Both the position numbers and the translations under genes were made by a program. Of a stretch of 18,906 nucleotides of DNA, positions 1 through 6,284 are shown in pieces. Every line of letters starts with the position of its first letter. Positions within the stretch are counted from its first letter, which is position 1. Below the pieces are notes generated by a model. It saw nothing but the letters and a program-made list of their open reading frames with translations. It did no database searches and was not told where the DNA came from. Source of the stretch: Desulfobacteraceae bacterium (GTDB lineage: Bacteria; Desulfobacterota; Desulfobulbia; Desulfobulbales; Desulfobulbaceae); assembly GCA_022837185.1 (NCBI GenBank), contig JALHJD010000026.1, positions 1-18,906 on the forward strand, read 5' to 3'.

Positions 1-791
1 AATGCGGCCAGGACGGAGGCATTTTTGACGGTGTCCCCCGGGGCGATGAACCGGAGACCGTCCCCTGTCATGATGGTCCCGAAAAATTCCCGGCCCGCTC
101 CGATGCCGATATTGAGATAGAGATCTTTGCTCCAGCCCACTATCTCCTGCCATTTCCGGTTGAACTTCTTCATAATTTCCCGAAGCTCCAGGGCACAGTC
201 AAGGCCGCTGACCATATGGCTTTCCACGGGGCCGCCGATAAAGTAGCACAACAGACCGTCGCCCGGATGGACCCCGCATAACCCGTTGTGGGCCGCAATC
301 ACCGGACCGGCAGTCTCCCACAGTCCCGCTGCCAGGGCAAAATACTGCCAGGGTGGCAGTTGGGCGATTATCCTGTCCGCGTCCTGGAGATCCGCCCGAA
401 GAACGCAGAGGTTGAGCAGGGAGGGCTTCAACGGGGTGCCAACCGGACGCATGCCTGCCCCCGGCTCCGGGCCGCCTGATATGGTGGTTTCGGCGTCAGA
501 TGGAATGGCGGCGGTTTTGGCGGCGGAAGGGAAAGGAGATTCAAGGGGGCCGCGGTCTTCCTGGAAAAGGCGGGTGATTTCGGCCATGGACCGTCCCCGG
601 CTTTTGAGCAGTTTCACCCTGTCGATCCGGGCGATGACTTCGCCGGGAAAATAGCCGATCTGTTTGATATTTCTGCTGTCCGGCGGAGGCGGGCCGACAA
701 TCGGTCTTGGCAGAATACCGAGCTTTATGTAATTATTTAGTGTTGCTCTTGATATACCTGTCCTTTCGATTATTTCTTTACTTGTAATCAT
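1..791 (-). CDS. MerR-type HTH protein with class III cyclase-like domain (partial, C-terminus off the window)
   Basis: An uninterrupted reading frame starts at the ATG at 791 and runs off the left edge; 263 codons are visible. Residues 1-80 form a MerR-type winged helix: MITSKEIIERTGISRATLNN is the helix-turn-helix, followed by a GYFPGEVIARI wing and helix. A Pro/Ala-rich linker (about 82-120) leads into a class III nucleotidyl cyclase fold. That fold shows a first metal-Asp position at D134 (LRADLQ), a GDG at 177-179, and the late GDTV strand at 252-255. The substrate- and transition-state positions look altered: V174 where Lys is usual, R247 where Asp is usual, and K256 and V260 where Asn and Arg are usual. 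Catalysis is therefore doubtful, and nucleotide sensing is an inference. The ribosome site is weak: GGAGG lies about 19 bases upstream. A cluster of repeated motifs precedes the gene. The fold assignments are by eye. Confidence 0.8.
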   Translation of the reverse strand, partial: MITSKEIIERTGISRATLNNYIKLGILPRPIVGPPPPDSRNIKQIGYFPGEVIARIDRVKLLKSRGRSMAEITRLFQEDRGPLESPFPSAAKTAAIPSDAETTISGGPEPGAGMRPVGTPLKPSLLNLCVLRADLQDADRIIAQLPPWQYFALAAGLWETAGPVIAAHNGLCGVHPGDGLLCYFIGGPVESHMVSGLDCALELREIMKKFNRKWQEIVGWSKDLYLNIGIGAGREFFGTIMTGDGLRFIAPGDTVKNASVLAA

Positions 792-840
792 GGCATTTGC
801 TTGCCTGTCGCCTCCCCCCGGTTGGCGGCCAAGACCAGTA

Positions 841-1068
841 AAATTAAACTGTCCATAGAAGGCAAAAAAAACTCGGCCACAAGAGCTCTCCTGCCCTGTT
901 TCTATTTCAACAGAAAAATCATCCCGGGGTCAAGAAAAATAATTAAACAGTCCATTTAAACTATTTTGTACAGGTTAATTATATTTTTTCGACTGTCCAA
1001 ATCTTTAGCTTAACTGTCTGTTTAATTGTATTTTTATTAAAATAAACAGGCTAATTTTACTGTTTAAT
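841..1068. promoter_or_regulatory. Cluster of about seven ATTAAACWGTCCA-like motifs (putative operator array)
   Basis: An AT-rich stretch carries repeated copies of a motif near ATTAAACWGTCCAT. Direct copies lie at 843-856 (ATTAAACTGTCCAT) and 942-955 (ATTAAACAGTCCAT), and a core copy ACTGTCCA lies at 992-999. An inverted copy is at 967-981 (reverse strand reads ATTAACCTGTACA). A two-sided copy is at 1009-1027 (CTTAACTGTCTGTTTAATT). Two further partial copies lie at 1041-1053 and 1057-1068. The array sits directly upstream of the MerR-cyclase gene, so autoregulation by that protein is the simplest reading. This is inferred from position; no footprint is known to me. Confidence 0.6.
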
Positions 1069-1367
1069 AATATTTTTCGGCAAAAATTGCCCGGATCACG
1101 ACACAGCTGACAGAGTGGGACAACAAGGGGTTGGGCGGAGCGGTCATGGATGCAGCTGTGGACGGAAAGTGAAGTGTTCCGCAGCTGACAGCAATCCTCG
1201 GCGCTTATATCCGGTGCCAAAAAAATCTCCTGGACCGGGGACGCGAGACTTCCCTCTTCGGCCGAAATGACGGGAATACAGGTGGAAAGGACAGGAATCC
1301 GCTGAATCGGCCGGCTGCGGACCATGACCGGTCGGCGGGTGAGGGGAGGCGGCAATCTGAACAATCC

Positions 1368-1408
1368 ATGGCAGCGGGCCGGCCGGAATGAAGGCTCGGC
1401 CCTGCCAT
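1368..1408 (-). terminator. Imperfect hairpin downstream of the YyaL-type gene
   Basis: ATGGCA (1368-1373) and GGGCC (1376-1380) pair with GGCCC (1398-1402) and TGCCAT (1403-1408). This gives an 11-bp stem with a two-base bulge and a 17-base loop, 20-60 bases past the stop codon at 1428. There is no T-tract on either side, so it may be a 3'-end stabiliser or a Rho-linked structure rather than a classical terminator. Confidence 0.35.
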
Positions 1409-1427
1409 TGCCCTTTGATCCGGGGGA

Positions 1428-3536
1428 TCAGCTTCTCAGGCGTTCTTTCAGGGCCTCGACTGAATTGACGGGCGCGCGGCAGGTAAAATTTTCACAGACA
1501 TAGGCGGTGGCCGCTCCGTCCACCATGGTCACCTCCTCCATGAAGGGGAGATGTTTTGCCAGATACGCCTGGTTGGGACCGTTATCGGCCAGCAGGACGA
1601 TTTTTCCCGGGTCATGGACGGAGTGGGCTGCGGCCAGCATTGCCCGGGTGTCATCGCGGCCGGGGGGGCCGGCAATGACAATCTGCCGGGGCTTGCGCTG
1701 CGTCAGCTGCCAGGCGGACACCATGAGCGGCAAGGCCTGGGGCTGGGCATTGATCATGGCGGCGAACGCCTCGATCGTTTCCCTCCCCTGCCGGCGCCAG
1801 TCGTCACGGGCGAGCAACTCGCCCAGCATCAGAAGATTCATGGCCGCCACGGAGTTGGGGGCCGGTTCGGCCCCGTCGTAGTCGCCTTTCATTCGGAACG
1901 GCAGGGTCCGGTCTTCAACCCCGTCATAAAAGCCGCCCTTCCCCTCGTCAAGAAACAACCTGATCTGTGATTCCGTCAGTTCGGCCGCCCATTGCAGCCA
2001 GCTTCTCTTCTGCGTGACCTGATGGAGATGGAGCAGTCCGGCAACAAGAAAGGCATAATCGTCAAGCTGGCCGGCCAGTCCCCTCTCCTCCAGCCTGCAG
2101 CGGCGGAAAAGGGTCCCCTTCTCTTCGACATAAAGCCGGGTCCGGATAAAACCGGCCGATTTTTCCGCCGCCTCAATCCATTGCGGCTGCCCGAGGATGA
2201 TTCCGGCCCGGGCCAGCGCCCCGATCATCAGGCCGTTCCAGCAGACCAGTATCTTGTCGTCCAGGTGCGGCCTTTTTCTCCGGGACCGCGCATCAAAGAG
2301 AAGCCGGCGCGATGTCTGCAGGACACGCCGTATTTCGGCCGTGGACAGGTTGAACCGGTCAGCGGCTTCACCAACGTCCCGGCTCCGGTACAGGATATTT
2401 TTTCCCCTGAATTCGCCATGGGGGTCTTCCGGAGCATTGCCCCCGGCCGCCACCCCGTAGCAGAAACTGAAAATCCGCGCATCCTTCTCGGGCAGCAAGG
2501 AGAAGATTTCCTCTTCCGTCCAGAGATAATACGCCCCTTCACGACTCACCCCCGGATTGGAGGGATCCTCGCTGTCCGCATCTTCGGCGGAGTAAAATCC
2601 TCCCCCGGCATCGGTCAGGTCGCGAAGGACGTACCGGCAGGTATCCGCCGCCGCATCGGCAAACAGCCGGTCCCCGCTGATGAGACAGGCGTCGAGGTAC
2701 GAGGAGACGAGCAGGGCCTGGTCATAGAGCATTTTCTCAAAATGGGGGACTCTCCAGGCCTGGTCCGTGGCGTAGCGGTGAAAACCGCCGCCGATGTGAT
2801 CGTACACCCCGCCCCGGTACATGCGGCGCAAGGTGTGCAGAACCATGTCCCGAGCGGACGTCTCCCCGGTGGTCTGCCAGTAATTGAGGAGGAAACTGAA
2901 CTGCACCGGCCGGGGAAACTTTGGCGCTGAACCGAAACCGCCGAATTCCGGGTCAAAATCATTTCGCAGCTCGCTGAAGAGTGTATTCTGAACCGCGGCC
3001 TCAATTATTCCCTGCTGCTCCCCCTCCCCTTTCCGGGAGAGTTCACCGGTGAGGCGGGCGGCGACGTTTGCCAGATCGCTCCTCCTGCCGCTCCATGCCT
3101 CGTGAATGGCGGTGAGCAGGTCGGCAAACCCGGGCCTGCCGTACATCGATTTCGGCGGAAAATAGGTTCCGGCATAAAACGGCTTGCCGTCCGGGAAAAG
3201 AAAAACCGACATGGGCCACCCTCCGCTGCCGGTCATCGCCTGGGTCGCCGCCATGTAGAACTGATCGATGTCGGGGCGCTCCTCGCGGTCAACCTTGACG
3301 CTGATGAACCATCGGTTCAGGATCGCCGCGATTTCCTGGTCGGCGAACGATTCATGCGCCATGACGTGGCACCAGTGGCAGGTGGAGTAGCCGACGGACA
3401 GGAAAACGGGCTTGTCTTCAACCCTGGCCCTGTCCAAGGCCTCCTCGCCCCAGGGATACCAGTCGACCGGGTTGTGGGCGTGCTGCAGAAGATAGGGGCT
3501 CTTTTCCCTGATCAGCCTGTTTGGTTTGGCTTCCAT
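1428..3536 (-). CDS. YyaL-type thioredoxin-domain protein (DUF255 family)
   Basis: The 702-residue protein belongs to the widespread DUF255/YyaL family (human relative SPATA20), whose biochemical role is not settled. The N-terminal thioredoxin-like domain (about 1-165) has the family signatures: [18 protein letters not shown] near residue 13, the CHWC redox motif at 53-56, DREERPDID, and GGWPMSVFL. The rest (about 200-700) resembles an (alpha/alpha)6-barrel like those of glycosidases and epimerases, with HIGGGFHRY and KMLYDQA motifs. Full family length, soluble, no signal peptide. I chose the ATG at 3536 because AGGAGG (3543-3548) is spaced six bases from it; the TTG two codons upstream touches the ribosome site and is unlikely. 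The yjbQ gene ends 65 bases upstream on the same strand, so the two may be co-transcribed. Confidence 0.93.
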   Translation of the reverse strand: MEAKPNRLIREKSPYLLQHAHNPVDWYPWGEEALDRARVEDKPVFLSVGYSTCHWCHVMAHESFADQEIAAILNRWFISVKVDREERPDIDQFYMAATQAMTGSGGWPMSVFLFPDGKPFYAGTYFPPKSMYGRPGFADLLTAIHEAWSGRRSDLANVAARLTGELSRKGEGEQQGIIEAAVQNTLFSELRNDFDPEFGGFGSAPKFPRPVQFSFLLNYWQTTGETSARDMVLHTLRRMYRGGVYDHIGGGFHRYATDQAWRVPHFEKMLYDQALLVSSYLDACLISGDRLFADAAADTCRYVLRDLTDAGGGFYSAEDADSEDPSNPGVSREGAYYLWTEEEIFSLLPEKDARIFSFCYGVAAGGNAPEDPHGEFRGKNILYRSRDVGEAADRFNLSTAEIRRVLQTSRRLLFDARSRRKRPHLDDKILVCWNGLMIGALARAGIILGQPQWIEAAEKSAGFIRTRLYVEEKGTLFRRCRLEERGLAGQLDDYAFLVAGLLHLHQVTQKRSWLQWAAELTESQIRLFLDEGKGGFYDGVEDRTLPFRMKGDYDGAEPAPNSVAAMNLLMLGELLARDDWRRQGRETIEAFAAMINAQPQALPLMVSAWQLTQRKPRQIVIAGPPGRDDTRAMLAAAHSVHDPGKIVLLADNGPNQAYLAKHLPFMEEVTMVDGAATAYVCENFTCRAPVNSVEALKERLRS

Positions 3537-3601
3537 GTCCAACCTCCTGACGGCGGCAGATCTTATTCAAACGGCAGGGCGGCCCCGAGCGAAACGGGAA
3601 G

Positions 3602-4018
3602 CTATTCCCCGATTATCTTGACCAGTACCCGTTTCTTGCGCCGCCCGTCAAATTCGCCGTAAAAAATTCTTTCCCAGGTGCCGAAATGGAGCTTTCCACC
3701 GGTAACGGCCACAACCACTTCCCGGCCCATGACCTGCCGTTTCATGTGGGCATCGGCGTTATCTTCATAGGTGTTGTGCCGGTACTGGGAAACAGGTTCG
3801 TGCGGGGCGAGTTTTTCCAGCCACACTTCATAATCATGATGCAGGCCGGATTCGTCATCGTTGATAAAAACGGAAGCTGTAATGTGCATGGCGTTGCAAA
3901 GGAGCAGTCCCTCTTTTATGCCGCTTTCAGCCAGGCACTGCTCCACTTGGGGGGTAATATTGATAAAAGCCCTGCGGGTCGGCACTTCAAACCAGAGTTC
4001 CTTGTGATAGCTTTTCAT
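3602..4018 (-). CDS. yjbQ: YjbQ family protein (UPF0047; secondary thiamine-phosphate synthase-like)
   Basis: This 138-residue protein has the full length and signatures of the YjbQ/UPF0047 family: [17 protein letters not shown] near residue 38, a YEDNADAH segment, [19 protein letters not shown], and a C-terminal [14 protein letters not shown]. coli YjbQ has weak thiamine-phosphate synthase activity in vitro; its true substrate is uncertain, so the enzyme name should be taken cautiously. The conserved Cys, His, Asp and Glu residues are present. The ATG at 4018 has GGGAAG a few bases upstream. It lies between the HTH-PAS gene and the YyaL gene, all on the minus strand. No thiamine genes or TPP riboswitch are visible nearby. 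Confidence 0.92.
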   Translation of the reverse strand: MKSYHKELWFEVPTRRAFINITPQVEQCLAESGIKEGLLLCNAMHITASVFINDDESGLHHDYEVWLEKLAPHEPVSQYRHNTYEDNADAHMKRQVMGREVVVAVTGGKLHFGTWERIFYGEFDGRRKKRVLVKIIGE

Positions 4019-4068
4019 ATCTTCCCTGCTGCATCAATGTTTCTGGTATATGTTCCTATAATAAGGGG

Positions 4069-4090
4069 ATAAACAGGATGATCAGGATGA
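4069..4090. repeat. Tandem CAGGATGA repeat upstream of yjbQ
   Basis: CAGGATGA occurs at 4074-4081 and again at 4083-4090, inside ATAAACAGGATGATCAGGAT. It resembles short intergenic repeats seen dispersed in many bacterial genomes. Only one site is present here, so dispersal cannot be judged. Confidence 0.4.
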
Positions 4091-4216
4091 CTCCTTCTCC
4101 GGCCGGCAACATTACAGGGCTGGACGGCGGGGCCCAATCGTCACCCGAACGGGGACGCAAAAAGACGTTTTGGGAGGCAGCGGTAAGAGTAAAAGCCGGG
4201 CAGAGTCATTGCCTTG

Positions 4217-4246
4217 CTCCGGGACGACGGTTCCATCGCTCCCGAG
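4217..4246 (-). other. Hairpin just past the HTH-PAS gene
   Basis: CTC-C-GGGA (4217-4224) pairs with TCCC-GAG (4240-4246), and the inner bases CGACGG and CCATCG extend the stem. It lies within about 35 bases of the stop codon at 4250-4252 and may mark the transcript end. No U-tract follows on the minus strand, so I do not call it an intrinsic terminator. Confidence 0.3.
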
Positions 4247-4249
4247 GCC

Positions 4250-5380
4250 CTATCGCGAAACCGCTGTTTTTTCCCTGCCCTTACCTGCGCGGCCTTCACT
4301 CATCTCCCTGACTTCGGTAATCCGGCCCCAGGACTTGCCTTCCCGGTCCAGAAGATTTTCACAGATCCAGCGGTACTGCCTGCCGTTGACATGCTGGATC
4401 ACCAGCGAATCCTTCTGGTCGGCGGTATAACAGTCGAGCAGGAACAAGCGCCATTCATCCTTGTTGACGATGGATTGTTCACACTTGGCCAGGAACTCCT
4501 CAATGGTCATCCCGGCCTGCTCCAGGTTCTCCTGGTCAAACAGTTGACGCATTTTTTTATTGGTGAAATAGGTGCCGCCGTAGTTTTTCGCCTCGAATTG
4601 TTTGGTGATGCTGATCGCGTAGGGAATGTGGTCCAGTGACAGCTTGAGCAGCTTGCTCAGGTCATGGGACCTCGTGGTATCGCGAATGGTGCAGGTCATG
4701 CCGTTGTAGGCGCCGTTTTTGATATGGGGGATCAGCCATCCGTCCAGATACACTTCCTGCCCGATCGGTGTCACCACCCGTATATTTTCATAGAAAAACG
4801 GTTTCATCGACTTTTTGGTCTTGACATACATTTTCAGAAATTCCCCGTATTCCATGTTGGGAAATTGATCGTGGACGGTCAGCACATTGACCCCGAGCAG
4901 CTTTTCCGGCGGGACGCCCATGATGACGTTTATGAACCGGTTGGCGAAATAGATCTTGTCGTCCTTGTCCATGACCAGGACCCCGGATTGCAGATTCTGG
5001 ACGATATCCTCATAAAAATTCTTGGTTTCCACCAGTTCCTTTTCTATCCTCTGGTGGTCCATGACGTAGTGGGTCAGGCGGGCGATAAGTTTTTCGACGC
5101 TGTCGTCGGTGTCAAATTTTTCCTTGAGTTCCGGATCGAGATTGTTCTTGATCCTCCGGCCTATCATGAGAAACTCCTCATAGGGGCCGTAGAGAATGGC
5201 GGCGATCTGATTCTGCAGTTCAAGGGAGGCCGTCTTCGAGCCGCTCATGATGGCGGACACGTACGAGGGGGTGATGCCGAGCTTCTTGGCTATCTGGGCC
5301 TGGGAGCCGATGTTTTTTTTATATTTCCGGTAAAAATATTTTGCCGCCAACCGAAAAATTTCGTGGACATCATTTTCCAT
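4250..5380 (-). CDS. HTH-PAS-PAS transcriptional regulator
   Basis: This 376-residue soluble protein starts with an XRE-like helix-turn-helix (about 20-60; QIAKKLGITPSYVSAIMSGS is the DNA-binding unit). An amphipathic helix follows (about 80-115; IARLTHYVMDHQRIEKELVE), then a PAS domain (about 115-235; QSGVLVMDKDDKIYFANRFI) and a second PAS-like domain (about 245-360; LLKLSLDHIPYAISITKQFE). There is no kinase, GGDEF or HD output domain, so the PAS domains probably control DNA binding or dimerisation directly; the ligand is unknown. I chose the ATG at 5380 because GGAG lies nine bases upstream; the in-frame ATG at 5416 has no ribosome site. Its promoter region faces the PilZ-leader promoter and contains two 11-bp direct repeats 42 bp apart. 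Confidence 0.85.
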   Translation of the reverse strand: MENDVHEIFRLAAKYFYRKYKKNIGSQAQIAKKLGITPSYVSAIMSGSKTASLELQNQIAAILYGPYEEFLMIGRRIKNNLDPELKEKFDTDDSVEKLIARLTHYVMDHQRIEKELVETKNFYEDIVQNLQSGVLVMDKDDKIYFANRFINVIMGVPPEKLLGVNVLTVHDQFPNMEYGEFLKMYVKTKKSMKPFFYENIRVVTPIGQEVYLDGWLIPHIKNGAYNGMTCTIRDTTRSHDLSKLLKLSLDHIPYAISITKQFEAKNYGGTYFTNKKMRQLFDQENLEQAGMTIEEFLAKCEQSIVNKDEWRLFLLDCYTADQKDSLVIQHVNGRQYRWICENLLDREGKSWGRITEVREMSEGRAGKGREKTAVSR

Positions 5381-5418
5381 TTTGTTCGTCTCCGTGATAT
5401 TGCTGAAGCCTAGCATGC

Positions 5419-5471
5419 TTTATACTTATTGTACATAAATTTTATAAAAATACCAGTTATTTTATACTTAT
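5419..5471. promoter_or_regulatory. Two 11-bp direct repeats TTTATACTTAT, 42 bp apart
   Basis: TTTATACTTAT occurs at 5419-5429 and 5461-5471. The 42-bp period is about four helical turns, so both copies lie on one DNA face. They sit between the HTH-PAS gene and the plus-strand PilZ-leader promoter. They could be sites for the HTH-PAS protein acting on both units. That is inference from placement. Confidence 0.45.
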
Positions 5472-5492
5472 GGAAATTTTATTTTGCAGGGT

Positions 5493-5520
5493 TTGACATC
5501 TCCCCAGAATAACGTATAAT
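5493..5520 (+). promoter_or_regulatory. Strong sigma-70-type promoter for the mini-ORF/PilZ leader
   Basis: A perfect TTGACA (5493-5498) and a perfect TATAAT (5515-5520) are separated by 16 bases. The predicted transcription start is near 5527. This is the best-matching housekeeping promoter in the window. Confidence 0.75.
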
Positions 5521-5543
5521 TAATCATACTACAAATATTATAG

Positions 5544-5559
5544 ATAAACTGTCTGTACA
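5544..5559 (+). promoter_or_regulatory. Extra copy of the AACTGTC motif in the PilZ leader
   Basis: ATAAACTGTCTGTACA lies about 17-32 bases after the predicted start of transcription. It shares the ten bases AACTGTCTGT with the copy at 1009-1027 in front of the MerR-cyclase gene. A protein bound here would block a polymerase leaving the promoter at 5493-5520. Confidence 0.4.
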
Positions 5560-5567
5560 TATTTTAC

Positions 5568-5608
5568 GGAGGAAACTCGGATGAAAGAGTTTTTTCTGTT
5601 CCTCCAAG
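5568..5608 (+). promoter_or_regulatory. Competing RNA helices that sequester the ribosome site or block the terminator
   Basis: GGAGGAA (5568-5574, the ribosome site) can pair with TTCCTCC (5599-5605), closing a loop that holds the ATG. The overlapping segment CCTCCAAG (5601-5608) can instead pair with CTTGGAGG (5634-5641), a perfect 8-bp match. The second pairing uses the 3' arm of the terminator, so it would act as an antiterminator. The helices exclude one another, as in attenuators and riboswitch expression platforms. This is seen by base pairing only; no energies were computed. Confidence 0.5.
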
Positions 5609-5613
5609 TATAA
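5581..5613 (+). CDS. Ten-codon mini-ORF (possible leader peptide)
   Basis: The frame reads MKEFFLFLQV and stops at TAA (5611-5613). It has an excellent ribosome site, GGAGGA at 5568-5573, seven bases before the ATG, and lies about 54 bases after the predicted transcription start. Three of ten residues are Phe and two are Leu, as in some amino-acid-sensing leader peptides, but the next gene is PilZ, not a biosynthetic gene. The ORF overlaps RNA segments that can form competing helices. It may be a regulatory leader peptide or simply a translated short RNA. No homologue is known to me. Confidence 0.45.
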   Translation: MKEFFLFLQV

Positions 5614-5646
5614 GGCCTCCCGGGGTTCCACCCCTTGGAGGCCTTT
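5612..5646 (+). terminator. Hairpin terminator or attenuator after the mini-ORF
   Basis: AAGGCCTCC (5612-5620) pairs perfectly with GGAGGCCTT (5637-5645). An upper stem GGGG (5622-5625) with CCCC (5631-5634) closes a five-base loop. The stem overlaps the mini-ORF stop codon. The following T-tract is short (CTTTGTCATT), so termination may be partial, which would allow read-through to the PilZ gene. Confidence 0.55.
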
Positions 5647-5670
5647 GTCATTGCGTTGACAGCCGCGAAA

Positions 5671-5702
5671 GCCGCTCCTTTTCATCAGAGAGAAAAAGCG
5701 GC
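5671..5702 (+). other. Second hairpin in the PilZ leader
   Basis: GCCGCT (5671-5676) pairs with AGCGGC (5697-5702), and TTTT (5679-5682) with AAAA (5693-5696), with a two-base bulge. It lies between the attenuator-like hairpin and the PilZ ribosome site (AAGGAGGG). Its role is unknown. Confidence 0.4.
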
Positions 5703-5751
5703 GGATAATAATTGAAAATGAATTGCGTCGCAACGGCAAGGAGGGCGAATC

Positions 5752-6201
5752 ATGCTGCATCCGAATTTGATGGAGTATATGTTGCTGTTTCCCCTTGTTC
5801 TCTTCTTTGGACTGCCGGCGGTAATCATGTCACTGGTCCGGCTGAAGGAAAAAATGATCAAGGCCGGATTGCGCCAATCCGGCGCCATCGGGGAACAGAG
5901 AAAATCGCCCCGGCGGGAATTCGACGGTATTGTCGCCCATGCGTCGGACGGGGAGCACTGCAGCAGGGTGGCGGTGAAAAACATTTCGGCGCACGGCATC
6001 TGCTTCTCCTGTCCCCCGAACAGTCTCAATGAGGACAAGGACAGACTGGCCGTCCTGCTGACCGGCGCCGGCAAGAATTTCCAGCTGCGGGTCCAGCCGA
6101 AATGGATAAAAAGCCAGGGACCGGAGCACAGCATCGGGGCCACCATTGTCGACAGCCTCGGCAGGTGGGATGCATTTGCGGGGGTTCCCGGCAGGGTCTG
6201 A
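5752..6201 (+). CDS. Membrane-anchored PilZ domain protein
   Basis: The 149-residue protein has one N-terminal membrane segment (about 8-30; YMLLFPLVLFFGLPAVIMSL) followed by a basic stretch, then a cytoplasmic PilZ domain (about 48-140). Both c-di-GMP-binding signatures are present: RxxxR as R50-K-S-P-R54, and the (D/N)xSxxG motif as N77-I-S-A-H-G82. It therefore probably binds c-di-GMP at the inner membrane; its partner is not identifiable from sequence. Start: ATG at 5752 with AAGGAGGG eight bases upstream. It is the only gene after the promoter at 5493-5520 and the attenuator-like leader, and it faces cbiA head-on. Confidence 0.88.
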   Translation: MLHPNLMEYMLLFPLVLFFGLPAVIMSLVRLKEKMIKAGLRQSGAIGEQRKSPRREFDGIVAHASDGEHCSRVAVKNISAHGICFSCPPNSLNEDKDRLAVLLTGAGKNFQLRVQPKWIKSQGPEHSIGATIVDSLGRWDAFAGVPGRV

Positions 6202-6284
6202 GTCCGTTCCGGGTCGGCGGCCCCTTCCCGCGGCCGGAGATGACAGGGGAAAATGATTCCGGTGCACTGTCCTGACCGGGGTGC

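Larger units (their letters stand above)
792..1427. other. 636-base intergenic region: operator array plus a stretch without a recognised gene
   Basis: The part at about 841-1080 is very AT-rich and holds the motif array. The part at about 1085-1360 returns to GC-rich composition. It has only a weak minus-strand reading frame (1005-1364) whose translation resembles no family I know and has no good ribosome site. A hairpin near 1368-1408 lies just past the end of the YyaL gene. I see no RNA gene here. Confidence 0.5.

Noticed and set aside
1005..1364. 119-codon minus-strand frame between the YyaL gene and the operator array
   Set aside because: Its end runs through the AT-rich motif array, there is no good ribosome site, and no family resemblance.
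1992..2930. 312-codon plus-strand frame opposite the YyaL-type gene
   Set aside because: It is antisense to conserved coding sequence and its translation has no recognisable domain.
4150..4215. GGGACGCAAA segment resembling part of a c-di-GMP-I (GEMM) riboswitch
   Set aside because: The upstream AGGGCAAACC element and the paired stems of GEMM are missing, and no plus-strand gene follows.
4078..4311. 77-codon plus-strand frame between yjbQ and the HTH-PAS gene
   Set aside because: Poor start context, Pro/Arg-rich low-complexity translation, and overlap with the end of the HTH-PAS gene.
5612..5646. Reading the mini-ORF hairpin as the terminator of a minus-strand transcript
   Set aside because: On the minus strand the stem is followed by ATACTTGGAGG with no T-tract; the plus-strand reading has the upstream promoter and the better tail.
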